Origin: an uncultured Lachnospiraceae bacterium | Lineage (GTDB): Bacteria > Bacillota > Clostridia > Lachnospirales > Lachnospiraceae | Reading direction: 5' to 3' | NCBI GenBank assembly: GCA_947591245.1 | Contig: CANQCY010000016.1 | Coordinates: forward strand, 1 to 44,480 | Length of the DNA: 44,480 nucleotides | In this document: positions 1 to 8,881 of the stretch, in pieces | How the letters are laid out: the number at the start of each line of letters is the position of its first letter | Numbering within the stretch: the stretch's first letter is position 1 | Made by a program: the position numbers and the translations under genes | Notes under the pieces: generated by a model | Database searches by the model: none | Seen by the model: only the letters and a program-made list of their open reading frames with translations | Told to the model about the DNA's origin: nothing

Positions 1-1002
1 GAGGGAAGCTCGGACTCGCGGTGGTGGTCTGTCATTCTGAGCAAAATAACGGCAGCGCCCCTGTGCATTCTCGCCGGTTTTTCGCTCGGCACTACCGGGC
101 CCTCCATAGAAATCGGCGCCATGGCGGGAAAGGGAATCGGAACCGCTATGGGTAATTTGTCAAACAAAGATAAGGCGGGCGGCAAACCCGGGGAGAACAA
201 ACTGGCGGCATATGCTTACGCAGGATCCGCCGCCGGACTTTCCGCCCTGTTCAACGCCCCTCTGGGCGGCATGTGGTTTGCCTGTGAAAAATTACATAAT
301 ACGAAGGAATTGCCGGGCATAGTTACATTGATATCCGCCTTTACCGCCACCCTTGTGAGCGTGATCGTCTTTGGGGCCGCTCCTACTGTGAGCTGCCATC
401 TTCCCCTCGCCGACTGGAAACTGTACGCGGGTTCCGCCATTCTCGGCATATTCATGGGATCTCTCGGTTACCTGTACTCCCGGTCTCTTTCGTTTGCCAC
501 GAAAAAGCTCAGCGATGGAAAAATACCGGAACTGCCATTATGGATTGCCGCTTTTTTGATCGCCGGCGCGGTCGGATATTTTATACCGGAAATCACAGGC
601 GGCGGGCTCAATATGCTGGCTATCATATCTGACGGCAGCGCCCTGTTTGGCGCACTGGTTTTCCTCCTCTTAGGCAAATGCCTGTTTTCCGTATTTTCTT
701 CCGGTTCAGGGCTGCCGGGCGGAACCGTATTTCCACTGCTCACAGTGAGCGCATGTATGGGACAGCTCTTTGGCATGTCCGCGGACTGGCTGTTTCCTTC
801 CCTTGGCATTAACCCCGCTATATTTATTCTTCCCGCGATGGCAGGCTTTTTCACCTCCGTGATCGGCGCCCCCATTACAGGCATGTTCTTTCTATGCGAA
901 TTTTCCGGAGATTACAAAAATTTACCCCCGCTCATCCTCGTATGCGCGATTTCGCACCTCATTGCAAAACGTCTTGACGCGAATTTTACCAAAAAAGCAT
1001 GA
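1..1002 (+). CDS. ClC-family chloride channel/transporter, 5' end cut by window edge
   Basis: The reading frame is open from base 1, so the true start lies outside the window. The visible ~333 residues cover the second part of a ClC protein: a GTTGPSIEIG stretch aligning with the family's GREGP anion-selectivity loop, FNAPLGGMWF, the GGTVFP loop (GxFxP) and a C-terminal APITGMFFLCEFSGDYKNL region that keeps the pore tyrosine. Multiple hydrophobic helices are visible. By motif alignment to E. coli CLC-ec1, the external gating glutamate (E148) position is threonine, and the internal proton glutamate (E203) position is lysine (FACEKL against FIIEEM). Loss of both is known for channel-like rather than H+/Cl- exchanging members; that this protein is a channel is inference. 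No cytoplasmic CBS domain follows. The next gene starts about 100 bp downstream on the same strand. Confidence 0.9.
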   Translation, partial: EGSSDSRWWSVILSKITAAPLCILAGFSLGTTGPSIEIGAMAGKGIGTAMGNLSNKDKAGGKPGENKLAAYAYAGSAAGLSALFNAPLGGMWFACEKLHNTKELPGIVTLISAFTATLVSVIVFGAAPTVSCHLPLADWKLYAGSAILGIFMGSLGYLYSRSLSFATKKLSDGKIPELPLWIAAFLIAGAVGYFIPEITGGGLNMLAIISDGSALFGALVFLLLGKCLFSVFSSGSGLPGGTVFPLLTVSACMGQLFGMSADWLFPSLGINPAIFILPAMAGFFTSVIGAPITGMFFLCEFSGDYKNLPPLILVCAISHLIAKRLDANFTKKA

Positions 1003-1104
1003 CTAAAATACACGCTCCTGCATATCATGTAAATATCAGGGGATCAATGTCCAAACGCCCTTTGCACTTGAACCCCGGCATCATAATATATGACAGGAGC
1101 CGCC

Positions 1105-1905
1105 ATGAATCAGAACAAAATTTATTCCTACCCGGAAATGGAAAAGCAATTGAAGAATTGGAAAAATCAGTATTCCTCTGATGTTTTTCGAGTAGAATCG
1201 CTTGGGTTCACATACGCAAAAAGAAACATATATGCGTGCCATCTGGGAGCCGCAAGCGCTCCGCATCAATTTGCCGTCACCGCTTCCATCCACGGCAGGG
1301 AATACATCAATACTACTCTCCTCTTACGCATGATCGAATACTATCTCGAGCATCCGCAGGACGACGTGCAAATTTCCTTTATTCCAATGGCAAACCCGGA
1401 CGGCGTCGCGATTTCCATGACAACGGACGCAAAGCGCTGGAAAGAAAACGGAAAAGGCGTTGACTTAAACCGTAATTTCCCCAGCGGCTTCGGACTCTCA
1501 CCCGATATCAGAAAAAGAAATCCGGGCCTTGCCCCGGCCGATCAGGCAGAGACGCAGCACTTAATGAAATTCGTAAATTCGATGACAAACCCGCTCGGAA
1601 TTATCCACTACCACTCCCGAGGAAATTTGATTTATTATGACTATCATGTCACGGGACAGCTGAGAACACAGATTGAAAAAATGGCGCAGAGCGCCCGCAA
1701 CACAACCGGATACCGGCTTGCGTCCGGCACAAAGGACACCGAGCCCGCCGGAGGATTCGGAGACTGGTGCGTATACGAAAAGAAAATCCCCTCCATCACC
1801 ATCGAGACGGGTTTTCTCAAAACGCCCGTCCCAAAATGGCAGTTAAACAGCATATGCGGCAAAAATTTATTTCTGCTTCGTAATCTTTTTGCCAGTATCC
1901 TGTAA
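1105..1905 (+). CDS. M14-family zinc carboxypeptidase, probably murein-peptide specific
   Basis: This is a 266-residue protein with the M14 metallopeptidase layout: zinc ligands H63 and E66 in HGRE, substrate-binding NRN (122-124) in DLNRNFP, a third zinc ligand in HYHSRG (about H170), and the catalytic glutamate E234 in ETGF. Bacterial members of this size often cleave gamma-D-glutamyl-diamino acid bonds in peptidoglycan peptides; that specificity is inference. No signal peptide is visible, so it may act on recycled or cytoplasmic peptides. The ATG at 1105 is preferred over one 15 bp upstream because AGGAG (1095-1099) sits 5 nt before it. The 3' end overlaps the end of the convergent arylsulfotransferase gene by 39 bp. 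Confidence 0.87.
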   Translation: MNQNKIYSYPEMEKQLKNWKNQYSSDVFRVESLGFTYAKRNIYACHLGAASAPHQFAVTASIHGREYINTTLLLRMIEYYLEHPQDDVQISFIPMANPDGVAISMTTDAKRWKENGKGVDLNRNFPSGFGLSPDIRKRNPGLAPADQAETQHLMKFVNSMTNPLGIIHYHSRGNLIYYDYHVTGQLRTQIEKMAQSARNTTGYRLASGTKDTEPAGGFGDWCVYEKKIPSITIETGFLKTPVPKWQLNSICGKNLFLLRNLFASIL

Positions 1906-3843
1906 TTCATCGCCAAGCTGAATATACAGTTCATAGGTATCAGCCGGAAGGGTATCAAGCCATATGGCGGCGCTGTATTCTTCCGCCGCCATGTCCGGCA
2001 CGGTTTGGCATGTATTTGTAAGTTCTGCACGCCAAACGCTCTCCTTTCCCTGCAGATAGATGCGGCTGACCGCATGATCCCGTCCTGAAATATATAGGAT
2101 ATCCTCCTGAATCTCATAGCGCGCAGCAGCTTCCGCCGGCGCCCCTGCCGCCCGGAAATCGATGTGTTCTGCCTCTTCATCGGTCAGCATCTCCGGTCGT
2201 TTCAAATCCCCGACAACATAATCGCTGTTTTTCAAAAGCGCCTTTGACAGGAATCCAACATCTGAACAAAAGCGGTACGCATGATAAAAAGCCGCCCCCG
2301 CTTCATATTCGCCGACTATTTCTTCTGAATCAAAATCATACTCCCATATCACCGACTTCCCTTTGCGCTCTGGCGCCCCGGCATATCCCGACACAGCGTA
2401 GAGGCGCCGCCTTTCCGGATCAAATGCCGCATGCAAGCATTCAGCGTCGTCGGGACACGGAAATTTTTTGCAGAACCTCACCGTTTTTTCTTTCTCGTTG
2501 ATTTGATACAAATTGATCGAACTCTTCGTATTCCGATCAGAAAAATCCCCCTTGCGCTGTTCGTCCCTGCGATTGCCACACACCATAATATAGCGGGCAT
2601 CTGCGTCTGAATTTTCCTTCATTCTGACCGGTGCCACAAAACTCTGACCGTAAAACCACGGCACGTCCCCTGTCGGTTCCAGCAGATTCTCCCCTTCCGG
2701 AGTACCCCTCCAGAGCTTCGGATCCGCAAGCATCCATTTGATCCTCCCCGTCTGCCAGTCTATATCCGCGACCGAATGAAGCCGTCCCATTGAAACAATC
2801 ACATCATCTCGTTCCCCATCATAAAAAAGCGAATTGATATCCGCCCGGTTTTCCGCATCCTGATTTATGCCGTCAAACAATTTTCCGACTCTGAGCGTTC
2901 GGACACTCTCCCCGCTCTGACGGTCAATCTCCAGAATCATATCGCCGCAACGCCCATCAAGACTGCTTGCCGCCATGATAAGGCTGCCTTCCCGCGCCTT
3001 CTCGCACGCCGCATGATGCGCGCCGTTCCTGACCAGATACGTCCGCCCCGCTCGCCCCAGATAATCCATATCATACATTTGTACGGAATACGGCTCATCG
3101 CAGGACGGCGTGCAAATCGTTTCTTCCATAAAAAGAAACCGTCCTTGAGAGAGCGGAAAAATGCCGTATCGATTCGGTTTTTTTGCCAGATAATACCTTA
3201 TATTTCCTTCCCTGTCAAACATAAATGGCGGGACGTCCCTGCCTCCCGCGGCTAATACATAAGGAAACTCCGGCGACGTACTCGCTTTTTTCACTCGCAC
3301 CACGTCCTGAAGCTCTTCCGGAAGCGGCTCCGTCTCAACCGCAAAGGAACGCCTGTCGCACGACTCGCCATTTTCATCCAAAAGCTCTATAACGATCTGC
3401 GTATCCCTTCCCGGGTACAGCCCCAGAAGCGGGATGCGGTGGCGCTTTGCAGCGGGATATTCAAACACAAATCCGGTATCCTCCGTATCTCCCTCAACTG
3501 CCGCCCTCACGCGATAATCCATCATCGTCGTGAAAAGAACAAGCGCCGTCAGCGGAGCCTCTCCATATGGATCCGTTACTGCAAGCATATTATTAAACGT
3601 GTATTTATCGCTCCTGAGCTGCAGCTCCAAAAACCAGTCTTTTTCCTGTGAAATCCGGGAATACATCTTTTTCTCGGAAATATTCGTCTTAATACAGTCC
3701 GCCTGCGGGCGTTTAAATACATTCTCATATTCAGCAGCGCCCTTTTCCACCCATTCCTTCGAGCGGATTGTGACCGTTCCGCCATTGTCATGGCAGATCT
3801 GCTTTTTCTCATATTTCTGAAATAACCCAAATAGCTTACTCAT
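1867..3843 (-). CDS. Arylsulfotransferase (ASST)-like protein
   Basis: This is a 658-residue protein. The middle and C-terminal part (about 200-560) resembles the arylsulfate sulfotransferase propeller: an N-terminal beta-rich domain, then DREGNIRYYL, a long repeat region with NGAHHAACEK and DINSLFYDGERDDVIVSM, and SVADIDWQTGRIKWML, which is typical of the family's blade repeats. ASST enzymes move sulfate between phenolic compounds by way of an active-site histidine; which histidine serves here was not established. Characterised members are exported, but this one starts MSKLFGLFQKYEKK with no signal peptide, so location and substrate are uncertain. GCAGGAGAACGT precedes the ATG. A strong promoter lies at 3906-3934. 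The gene converges on and overlaps the M14 peptidase gene. Confidence 0.7.
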   Translation of the reverse strand: MSKLFGLFQKYEKKQICHDNGGTVTIRSKEWVEKGAAEYENVFKRPQADCIKTNISEKKMYSRISQEKDWFLELQLRSDKYTFNNMLAVTDPYGEAPLTALVLFTTMMDYRVRAAVEGDTEDTGFVFEYPAAKRHRIPLLGLYPGRDTQIVIELLDENGESCDRRSFAVETEPLPEELQDVVRVKKASTSPEFPYVLAAGGRDVPPFMFDREGNIRYYLAKKPNRYGIFPLSQGRFLFMEETICTPSCDEPYSVQMYDMDYLGRAGRTYLVRNGAHHAACEKAREGSLIMAASSLDGRCGDMILEIDRQSGESVRTLRVGKLFDGINQDAENRADINSLFYDGERDDVIVSMGRLHSVADIDWQTGRIKWMLADPKLWRGTPEGENLLEPTGDVPWFYGQSFVAPVRMKENSDADARYIMVCGNRRDEQRKGDFSDRNTKSSINLYQINEKEKTVRFCKKFPCPDDAECLHAAFDPERRRLYAVSGYAGAPERKGKSVIWEYDFDSEEIVGEYEAGAAFYHAYRFCSDVGFLSKALLKNSDYVVGDLKRPEMLTDEEAEHIDFRAAGAPAEAAARYEIQEDILYISGRDHAVSRIYLQGKESVWRAELTNTCQTVPDMAAEEYSAAIWLDTLPADTYELYIQLGDELQDTGKKITKQK

Positions 3844-3905
3844 ACGTTCTCCTGCAAATCACAACATAAATCCGGCAGAACCCTTTCTCTCTTTTACTAC
3901 TGCTT

Positions 3906-3934
3906 ATTTTACAAAATTATGGCTTTTCTGTCAA
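3906..3934 (-). promoter_or_regulatory. Sigma-A promoter of the arylsulfotransferase-like gene
   Basis: On the minus strand, a perfect TTGACA (-35, 3929-3934) is separated by 17 bp from TAAAAT (-10, 3906-3911). The -35 box is formed by codons just before the stop of the preceding membrane-protein gene, so the two genes are not simply one operon. Confidence 0.7.
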
Positions 3935-4540
3935 ATCATACACCTTTCCCGTCGATTTTTCATGATAAAAAACGGCGCGTTCTCCGTCGCTCATGATCAC
4001 TTGCCCCTCATACTCCATATTTGACATATTGAAATAGATCCAGACCTTACTCACCGGATATTCCTCGCTATTATATTTTTGTGCATAACTGTTCATAGAG
4101 CGGCGTGCCGCAAACGGATACAGCGGATTCCGAAACACTGCCGCGCCCGCGCCAAACGTCAGAACAGCGCCCAGCGCGCAACAGGCGATTCCCGCCACCC
4201 GGGACTTATTTCCATTGATCAGCACCCGGATGAGAAACCCTCCTGCGATCCCCAGCATCAAAAAGAGGATCGGTACCGGAAGCAGCATAAGCGATTCAGC
4301 GAGAGCATCCGCACCAGACTCCATAAATTGGTATATAACCGACATGACGGCAACCGCCCCCAGTACGATAAAGCTGTATTTTCTAAGCCAAACTGCCGCC
4401 AGACAGCCGATGATAGGCACAACAACCATCACCTGCGGAAGGTCATAATTCGCATGCAGCTGTATATATTCCCACACGCCTGCCACTGTAAATATTATAA
4501 TCCCCAAACCTGCCCGTATTATTTCTGAACGTTCTTTCAC
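3917..4540 (-). CDS. Small polytopic membrane protein of unknown function
   Basis: I do not recognise the family. The predicted 207-residue protein has four to five hydrophobic segments in its first ~150 residues, then a soluble tail of ~60 residues (from about NPLYPFAARR) that ends with a compact beta-like region containing YEGQVIMSDGERAVFYH. The GTG at 4540 is preferred as start because GGAGG (4546-4550) lies 5 nt upstream. The ATG at 4552 would place that GGAGG inside the coding region and leaves only a weak GCGGA before it. A promoter at 4610-4638 lies between this gene and spmB. The product is probably a membrane sensor or accessory protein, but no role can be assigned. Confidence 0.7.
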   Translation of the reverse strand: MKERSEIIRAGLGIIIFTVAGVWEYIQLHANYDLPQVMVVVPIIGCLAAVWLRKYSFIVLGAVAVMSVIYQFMESGADALAESLMLLPVPILFLMLGIAGGFLIRVLINGNKSRVAGIACCALGAVLTFGAGAAVFRNPLYPFAARRSMNSYAQKYNSEEYPVSKVWIYFNMSNMEYEGQVIMSDGERAVFYHEKSTGKVYDLTEKP

Positions 4541-4609
4541 TGCTTCCTCCATTTCCGCACTGTTTTTTGTGCATATGCGCATATACGATAAAATATTCGT
4601 CTTTATACT

Positions 4610-4638
4610 ATAATACAGGATATTGTTTAGGTTTACAA
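4610..4638 (-). promoter_or_regulatory. Putative sigma-A promoter of the small membrane-protein gene
   Basis: On the minus strand, TTGTAA (4633-4638) is followed after 17 bp by TATTAT (4610-4615). It lies just downstream of the spmB stop, in an AT-rich spacer. Confidence 0.5.
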
Positions 4639-4661
4639 TATTTTGTTTTTTATATATTGCC

Positions 4662-5177
4662 TTACGCCAGCCACACCGACGCAATGACGCCGGCCAGCGT
4701 CGCCAGCAGCGCGCCCGCCAGCGTATACCTCGTTTTCGTCACCTTCGCAGTCATAAAGTACACGCTCATTGTATAGAAAATCGTCTCCGAACAGCTCATG
4801 AGCACGGACGCCAGAGTACCCAGGTCGCTGTCTGCGCCAAACTGCTTGTATATATCGAGCAGGAGGCTCGTAGCCGCGGATGAGGAAAACATTTTCACAG
4901 TGACAAGCGGTACCAGCTCCGAGGGAAATCCGAGCACGGACGTCACCGGAGAAAGCATTGCCGCCAGATAATCCAGACTGCCTGACTGGCGGAGCACGCC
5001 GATTGCGATCATCAAGCCAACCAACGTAGGAAGAATCTTATATACCGTCTTAAAGCCGTCCACTGCCCCTTCGATAAACGCATCAAAAATGTCAACCCTG
5101 CTTAACAGCCCGTAACCCGCTACCAATAAAAGAATAAACGGAATCATGCTGTCCGAAAGATAATATAAAAATCTCAC
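4662..5177 (-). CDS. spmB: Spore maturation protein B
   Basis: This is a 171-residue polytopic membrane protein of the nucleoside-recognition (Gate) domain type. Recognisable stretches are FILLLVAGYGLLSRVDIFDA, the ILPTLVGLMIAIGVLRQSG core and TVKMFSSSAATSLLLDIYKQ. In Bacillus, SpmA and SpmB are needed for spore core dehydration and heat resistance. The gene starts inside the end of spmA (ATGA overlap, 5174-5177), which indicates translational coupling and a shared transcript from the sigma-E-type promoter before spmA. Length is normal for the family. Confidence 0.95.
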   Translation of the reverse strand: MRFLYYLSDSMIPFILLLVAGYGLLSRVDIFDAFIEGAVDGFKTVYKILPTLVGLMIAIGVLRQSGSLDYLAAMLSPVTSVLGFPSELVPLVTVKMFSSSAATSLLLDIYKQFGADSDLGTLASVLMSCSETIFYTMSVYFMTAKVTKTRYTLAGALLATLAGVIASVWLA

Positions 5178-5818
5178 GCTTCGCCGCCTCCCATTCCCGA
5201 ATTGTGCGTTTTATCCAAACCGGTACCGCCTTTCTCTTTGCGCCGGCTCAATTTTCTCGCCGCCACGGCAAACAGAACGCCCGCCGCCGTGGATATAAGC
5301 GTGGCAACCATACCCATACCGATAATGGACGTAGGCGATACTGAACCGTACTGGCTGCGGTAGGCTATAATATTTACCGGAATCAACTGCAGCGAAGAAA
5401 TGTTAATGATCAGAAACGTACACATATCCGCACTGGCTACATTCCCGCCGCGGTTCAGTTCCTTCATCTGCTCCATCGCTTTCAACCCGTAAGGCGTCGC
5501 CGCCCAGCCGAGCCCCAGCACATTTGCAATTATATTTGCCGCAATGTACTCGTTTGCGATATGGCCGGCAGGAATATCCGGAAACAAAAAACGAAGGGCC
5601 GGCCTCAGCGCTCTTGTCATCGCGTCGATCAGACCAGCCTTTTTTGCAATATTCATAATACCCGTCCACATGGACATCACGCCGAGCATGGCAATACAAA
5701 GCGTCACCGCTTCCTTTGATGAATCAATGGCAGCCGTTCCGACTTCTCCGGTTCTGCCGGTAAATGCTGCTACAATGATGCCCGCAAGCAGCATAATTCC
5801 CCATAATTTATTGAGCAT
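5174..5818 (-). CDS. spmA: Spore maturation protein A
   Basis: This is a 214-residue membrane protein, partner of SpmB and also of the nucleoside-recognition domain type. Characteristic regions are MLNKLWGIMLLAGIIVAAFTG, the MLGVMSMWTGIMNIAKKAGL helix and the IANEYIAANIIANVLGLGWA/TPYGLKAMEQM core. It acts in the mother cell in spore dehydration. It overlaps spmB by four bases. Upstream is a near-perfect mother-cell sigma-E promoter (5845-5873), as expected from the known sigma-E dependence of the Bacillus operon. No good ribosome-binding site precedes the ATG; an AAGGGA lies about 14 nt upstream. Confidence 0.95.
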   Translation of the reverse strand: MLNKLWGIMLLAGIIVAAFTGRTGEVGTAAIDSSKEAVTLCIAMLGVMSMWTGIMNIAKKAGLIDAMTRALRPALRFLFPDIPAGHIANEYIAANIIANVLGLGWAATPYGLKAMEQMKELNRGGNVASADMCTFLIINISSLQLIPVNIIAYRSQYGSVSPTSIIGMGMVATLISTAAGVLFAVAARKLSRRKEKGGTGLDKTHNSGMGGGEA

Positions 5819-5844
5819 ATTTGTTCACGTTCCCTTTTTGTTCC

Positions 5845-5873
5845 AGTGTATGACAAACACGGAACGAATATGC
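5845..5873 (-). promoter_or_regulatory. Sigma-E-type (mother cell) promoter of spmA-spmB
   Basis: On the minus strand, GCATATT (5867-5873) is separated by exactly 14 bp from CATACACT (5845-5852). Both fit the Bacillus sigma-E consensus (KMATATT-N14-CATACAHT) without a mismatch. The predicted start is about 20 nt before the spmA ATG. Confidence 0.75.
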
Positions 5874-5907
5874 CCATTGCCTCAAGCAAAAAATACTGCC
5901 CGTTTGT

Positions 5908-7389
5908 CTAATTGTGGATAAATACCGCCTCCCGGTATTTCACCATGTTATAAATCTTCTCTGCATCATCCGGGGCAAGATTCAGGCAGCCGTGGGATCC
6001 CTTCGTCTGATACAGCGTCTTTGTCCACCGGCTCCATGGCTGCCATGTGGCGGGATGAAAACCCGTTCCGCTCCATGTAATACGAACCCAGTGTTTGACA
6101 TGCGTTCGGTAATCCTCTCCCGTCATCGTATATTCCGGACGATGTTCCTTTATGTAGAAGGCGCCTACTGCCGTCTCGCGCCCCTCAACCGGAAGCCCGC
6201 TGATGCACCGACAGGAAAAAGCAACCTTGCCTTTGCGGAATACGTATACCTTTTGTTCCTTCAGCGAGACTTCCGTATAATTTTTTTCGTCCCAGTCATT
6301 TTTTCCCAAGTCCCTCTCAAACCCGGTATTGAGATAGTTGGCTTTCCGTTTGATTAAAATATCCTTTTTGTTTTCCTTACCCGGATCATTTATATACCGG
6401 GCGATCGCCTCCGGTTCTATTTTTTGTTTCAGCGAATCCTTCACCTGTTTCAGCGTTTTTTCATAATCCATCTGCCAGCCAAAATCACCGCCATTTATCT
6501 GAACGTCTTTTCCCGTGTGGGATTTAATCGTCCTTGTCTTGCCAACGGTTTTATATTTTTTACAGAAATTAACCGTCCACTCTTCTATTTTCTTATTATT
6601 ATAAACAATTTTTCCGTCTTTATATTGAATCCATTTTGCAATGTCGTTCGGGGTAAGCTCTTCTGTAACGCCCCCGTCCATATCCCATCTGACAAAACGG
6701 ATCGCCGCATTGTTGCAGAGGTCGATCTGTATGCTTAATTCACTGTCATCCGAGGTAACCTCCGGCGCTTCATATACATCGGGATAAACCTCTTCCTGCG
6801 TGAGATCGATCTCCATCCGCCCCTGCCGAAGCGCCAGATCGACTGCCGACATGAGAACCGGAATCCGAATCTGGTTTCCCTCATTTTCCTTGACGCAGAT
6901 ATACCGGCTCTTTGCCTCATCAAATTTCGCATATGCCGCCACCGGAGGCTCGACCTCAAAATCCGCGCCTCCCTGAATCAGCTTGCACTGGTTTATGATA
7001 TTTTCCAGTTTTTTTGAATCATAGGCCACGTCGTATTCCACCGAAAGCTCCCGCTGCCCGCCAAACGGAAACAGCATGCCCTCGTGCTGTTCCTGAAACG
7101 CCTTTTCCCAATTTTCCCCCATATGAATATTGTAATCAATGTCTGTCCCCAGTATCGTGACCTTCTGATCGCCACGGGATCGGATCGTCAGGATATACTG
7201 CTCGCACATGCCTGAAATCCTGCTTGCCGATTCCTCCATCGTCTGCCCGGACACATTTACTCCATTTATGATCGTTCCCGGATACCAGCGATCAGAGTAA
7301 TACGCGTTTCCCCAAAAAATAATGCCGAAAAGACCTAACGCTGCAAGCAGCAGCAATATTCCTGCAAGTATACAGAATGTCTTTTTCAT
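5908..7389 (-). CDS. L,D-transpeptidase (YkuD) with peptidoglycan-binding domain
   Basis: This 493-residue protein has an N-terminal membrane anchor (about 5-27), then a long extracellular part with a putative peptidoglycan-binding domain containing GTIINGVNVSGQTMEE, and a C-terminal YkuD catalytic domain. The active site GSHGCLNL carries the nucleophilic cysteine at about residue 468 and its histidine two residues before it; a conserved SGTGFHPATW stretch lies upstream. Such enzymes form 3-3 peptide cross-links in the wall. It is the third gene in a minus-strand run after the adenylation and transglutaminase-like genes, 46 bp from the latter. spmA follows but has its own promoter. Confidence 0.9.
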   Translation of the reverse strand: MKKTFCILAGILLLLAALGLFGIIFWGNAYYSDRWYPGTIINGVNVSGQTMEESASRISGMCEQYILTIRSRGDQKVTILGTDIDYNIHMGENWEKAFQEQHEGMLFPFGGQRELSVEYDVAYDSKKLENIINQCKLIQGGADFEVEPPVAAYAKFDEAKSRYICVKENEGNQIRIPVLMSAVDLALRQGRMEIDLTQEEVYPDVYEAPEVTSDDSELSIQIDLCNNAAIRFVRWDMDGGVTEELTPNDIAKWIQYKDGKIVYNNKKIEEWTVNFCKKYKTVGKTRTIKSHTGKDVQINGGDFGWQMDYEKTLKQVKDSLKQKIEPEAIARYINDPGKENKKDILIKRKANYLNTGFERDLGKNDWDEKNYTEVSLKEQKVYVFRKGKVAFSCRCISGLPVEGRETAVGAFYIKEHRPEYTMTGEDYRTHVKHWVRITWSGTGFHPATWQPWSRWTKTLYQTKGSHGCLNLAPDDAEKIYNMVKYREAVFIHN

Positions 7390-7435
7390 AACGCTTCACA
7401 TCCCCTTTTACCTATCAACCGTTTTACACAGGAAG

Positions 7436-8866
7436 TCAACTGATTCGTTTTTTAGCGCGTTTTGGATAAAGGCTGTTATTAAAGCGGAACGTATATCCGC
7501 TGGAATAAGCCCAAAGCTGGCTGTCCGTCCACAAGCAGAAGTTCTCTTTCCGCGTTCTGGGCGTCGTATCAAAATGATACCATCCGCCGGCCACATAAAC
7601 AAGATTCCAGAAATGCCTGCGTCCGCCCGGCGTCGGATATCTGTTAATCATCACATTTGGTATCCCCGCCCTTGTGAGAAGCAGGCGGGACATGGCGTAA
7701 TATGTATAACAGTCTCCTGACTGATACCGAAGTCCCTGCGTCGCAGAATCCCGCCAGCTTCTATGGGCGGAATTGTTTACATACGAACTGTGGCGGCGGA
7801 TATAAGCGTAAATCGCCCTCGCTTTTTTGACGTCCGACCAACCTTTGCGCGTTATGGAGCTCAGCGCCTGGTCTGCTACCGATTCCGGCGTTCCCGGAAC
7901 GATCACCTGCACCTTCGCCCACGAAACAGACTTATTGCCGGCTTTGTCTGATGCATGGAAATACAGGCGATACATGCCCGTCTTCTTCCAGTTGACCTTA
8001 CTGTCATCTACCGTCACCTTCACCCGCCCGTCACGGTCATCCGCCGCCGACACGCCTTTCCCTAAATTATATGTATTCCTTCGATCCGAATAATAAACCC
8101 TGTATGCATCATTATGCCCCGTTACGCTTCCGTTCTTCAGAAGTCCTTTTATTTGGGGAGGCCGGGTATCTTTCGTTCCCCACCCGAAAGAGTACGTCCC
8201 TTTCGCCGCATCATAAACCTGCAGCGCATCGCCCGCATACAGGCTGACCTTCTTTAATTGCATTTCAGAAATTCTATTCTGTCCGGAGAAATCTTTCCCG
8301 TCTGCCATCTTCATTACTTTTGATTTTCCGGGCGCAATATTCTGCGCCGTCAAAGTGACCGTTTCCTGCACAGATGCGCTTTCAATGCCCAGGGTATCTA
8401 CGGCCGCCTTTCTCTGCGCCTCTTCCTTTACTAAATATTGGCATTCGATGCGCTTAATCGTCCCTTTTTGGGAATTATTATGTACCCATATGGAATTCGG
8501 CTCATTCCCTTTGAACGACGCTTCCGATACTGTGACCGGCAGCGTACGGGGATTCCTCGGATTGTCCCTGACCGTTATAGTAAAATATTTTGCCGTATAA
8601 CCGCTTTTCGATACCTGTATTTTGCATTTCCCTCTCTTTTTCCCCGTAATCCTTCCAGCTGAATCCACGCTTGCCGCTGATGTATTCGTACTCTTATACG
8701 CCGCGCCGGAAACGCCCTTAATCTGAATCTGCCTGCCAACCAGTACCGTGCGGGAAGATATCCGCGCGCTGAGTTCCTTCGCCTCCACGGCCGTACTGCC
8801 TGCCGCTATTGCCGCTGCCAAAACGAAAAACAGCACGATCCCGCTCATTATCCGCCGTCCATTCAT
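7436..8866 (-). CDS. Secreted transglutaminase-like protein with bacterial Ig-like domain
   Basis: This 476-residue protein has a signal peptide (hydrophobic 8-22, AAAIAAGSTAVEA). A Big_2-like domain follows (about 30-100, VGRQIQIKGVSGAAYKSTN... GRITGKKRGKCKI), then another Ig-like domain, and a C-terminal transglutaminase-like fold with a visible Cys-His-Asp triad: C386 in SGDCYTYY, H418 in RRHFWNLV and D433 in YHFDTTP. It may cleave or cross-link peptides outside the cell; substrate unknown. AGGAGG lies 8 nt before the ATG and overlaps the stop of the upstream adenylation gene (15 bp gap), so the two genes are probably coupled. Confidence 0.88.
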   Translation of the reverse strand: MNGRRIMSGIVLFFVLAAAIAAGSTAVEAKELSARISSRTVLVGRQIQIKGVSGAAYKSTNTSAASVDSAGRITGKKRGKCKIQVSKSGYTAKYFTITVRDNPRNPRTLPVTVSEASFKGNEPNSIWVHNNSQKGTIKRIECQYLVKEEAQRKAAVDTLGIESASVQETVTLTAQNIAPGKSKVMKMADGKDFSGQNRISEMQLKKVSLYAGDALQVYDAAKGTYSFGWGTKDTRPPQIKGLLKNGSVTGHNDAYRVYYSDRRNTYNLGKGVSAADDRDGRVKVTVDDSKVNWKKTGMYRLYFHASDKAGNKSVSWAKVQVIVPGTPESVADQALSSITRKGWSDVKKARAIYAYIRRHSSYVNNSAHRSWRDSATQGLRYQSGDCYTYYAMSRLLLTRAGIPNVMINRYPTPGGRRHFWNLVYVAGGWYHFDTTPRTRKENFCLWTDSQLWAYSSGYTFRFNNSLYPKRAKKRIS

Positions 8867-8881
8867 CCTTGCTTCCTCCTA

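Noticed and set aside
1867-1905. Frameshift or misassembly at the gene overlap
   Set aside because: The M14 peptidase and ASST-like genes are convergent and both end naturally; a 39-bp tail overlap needs no error.
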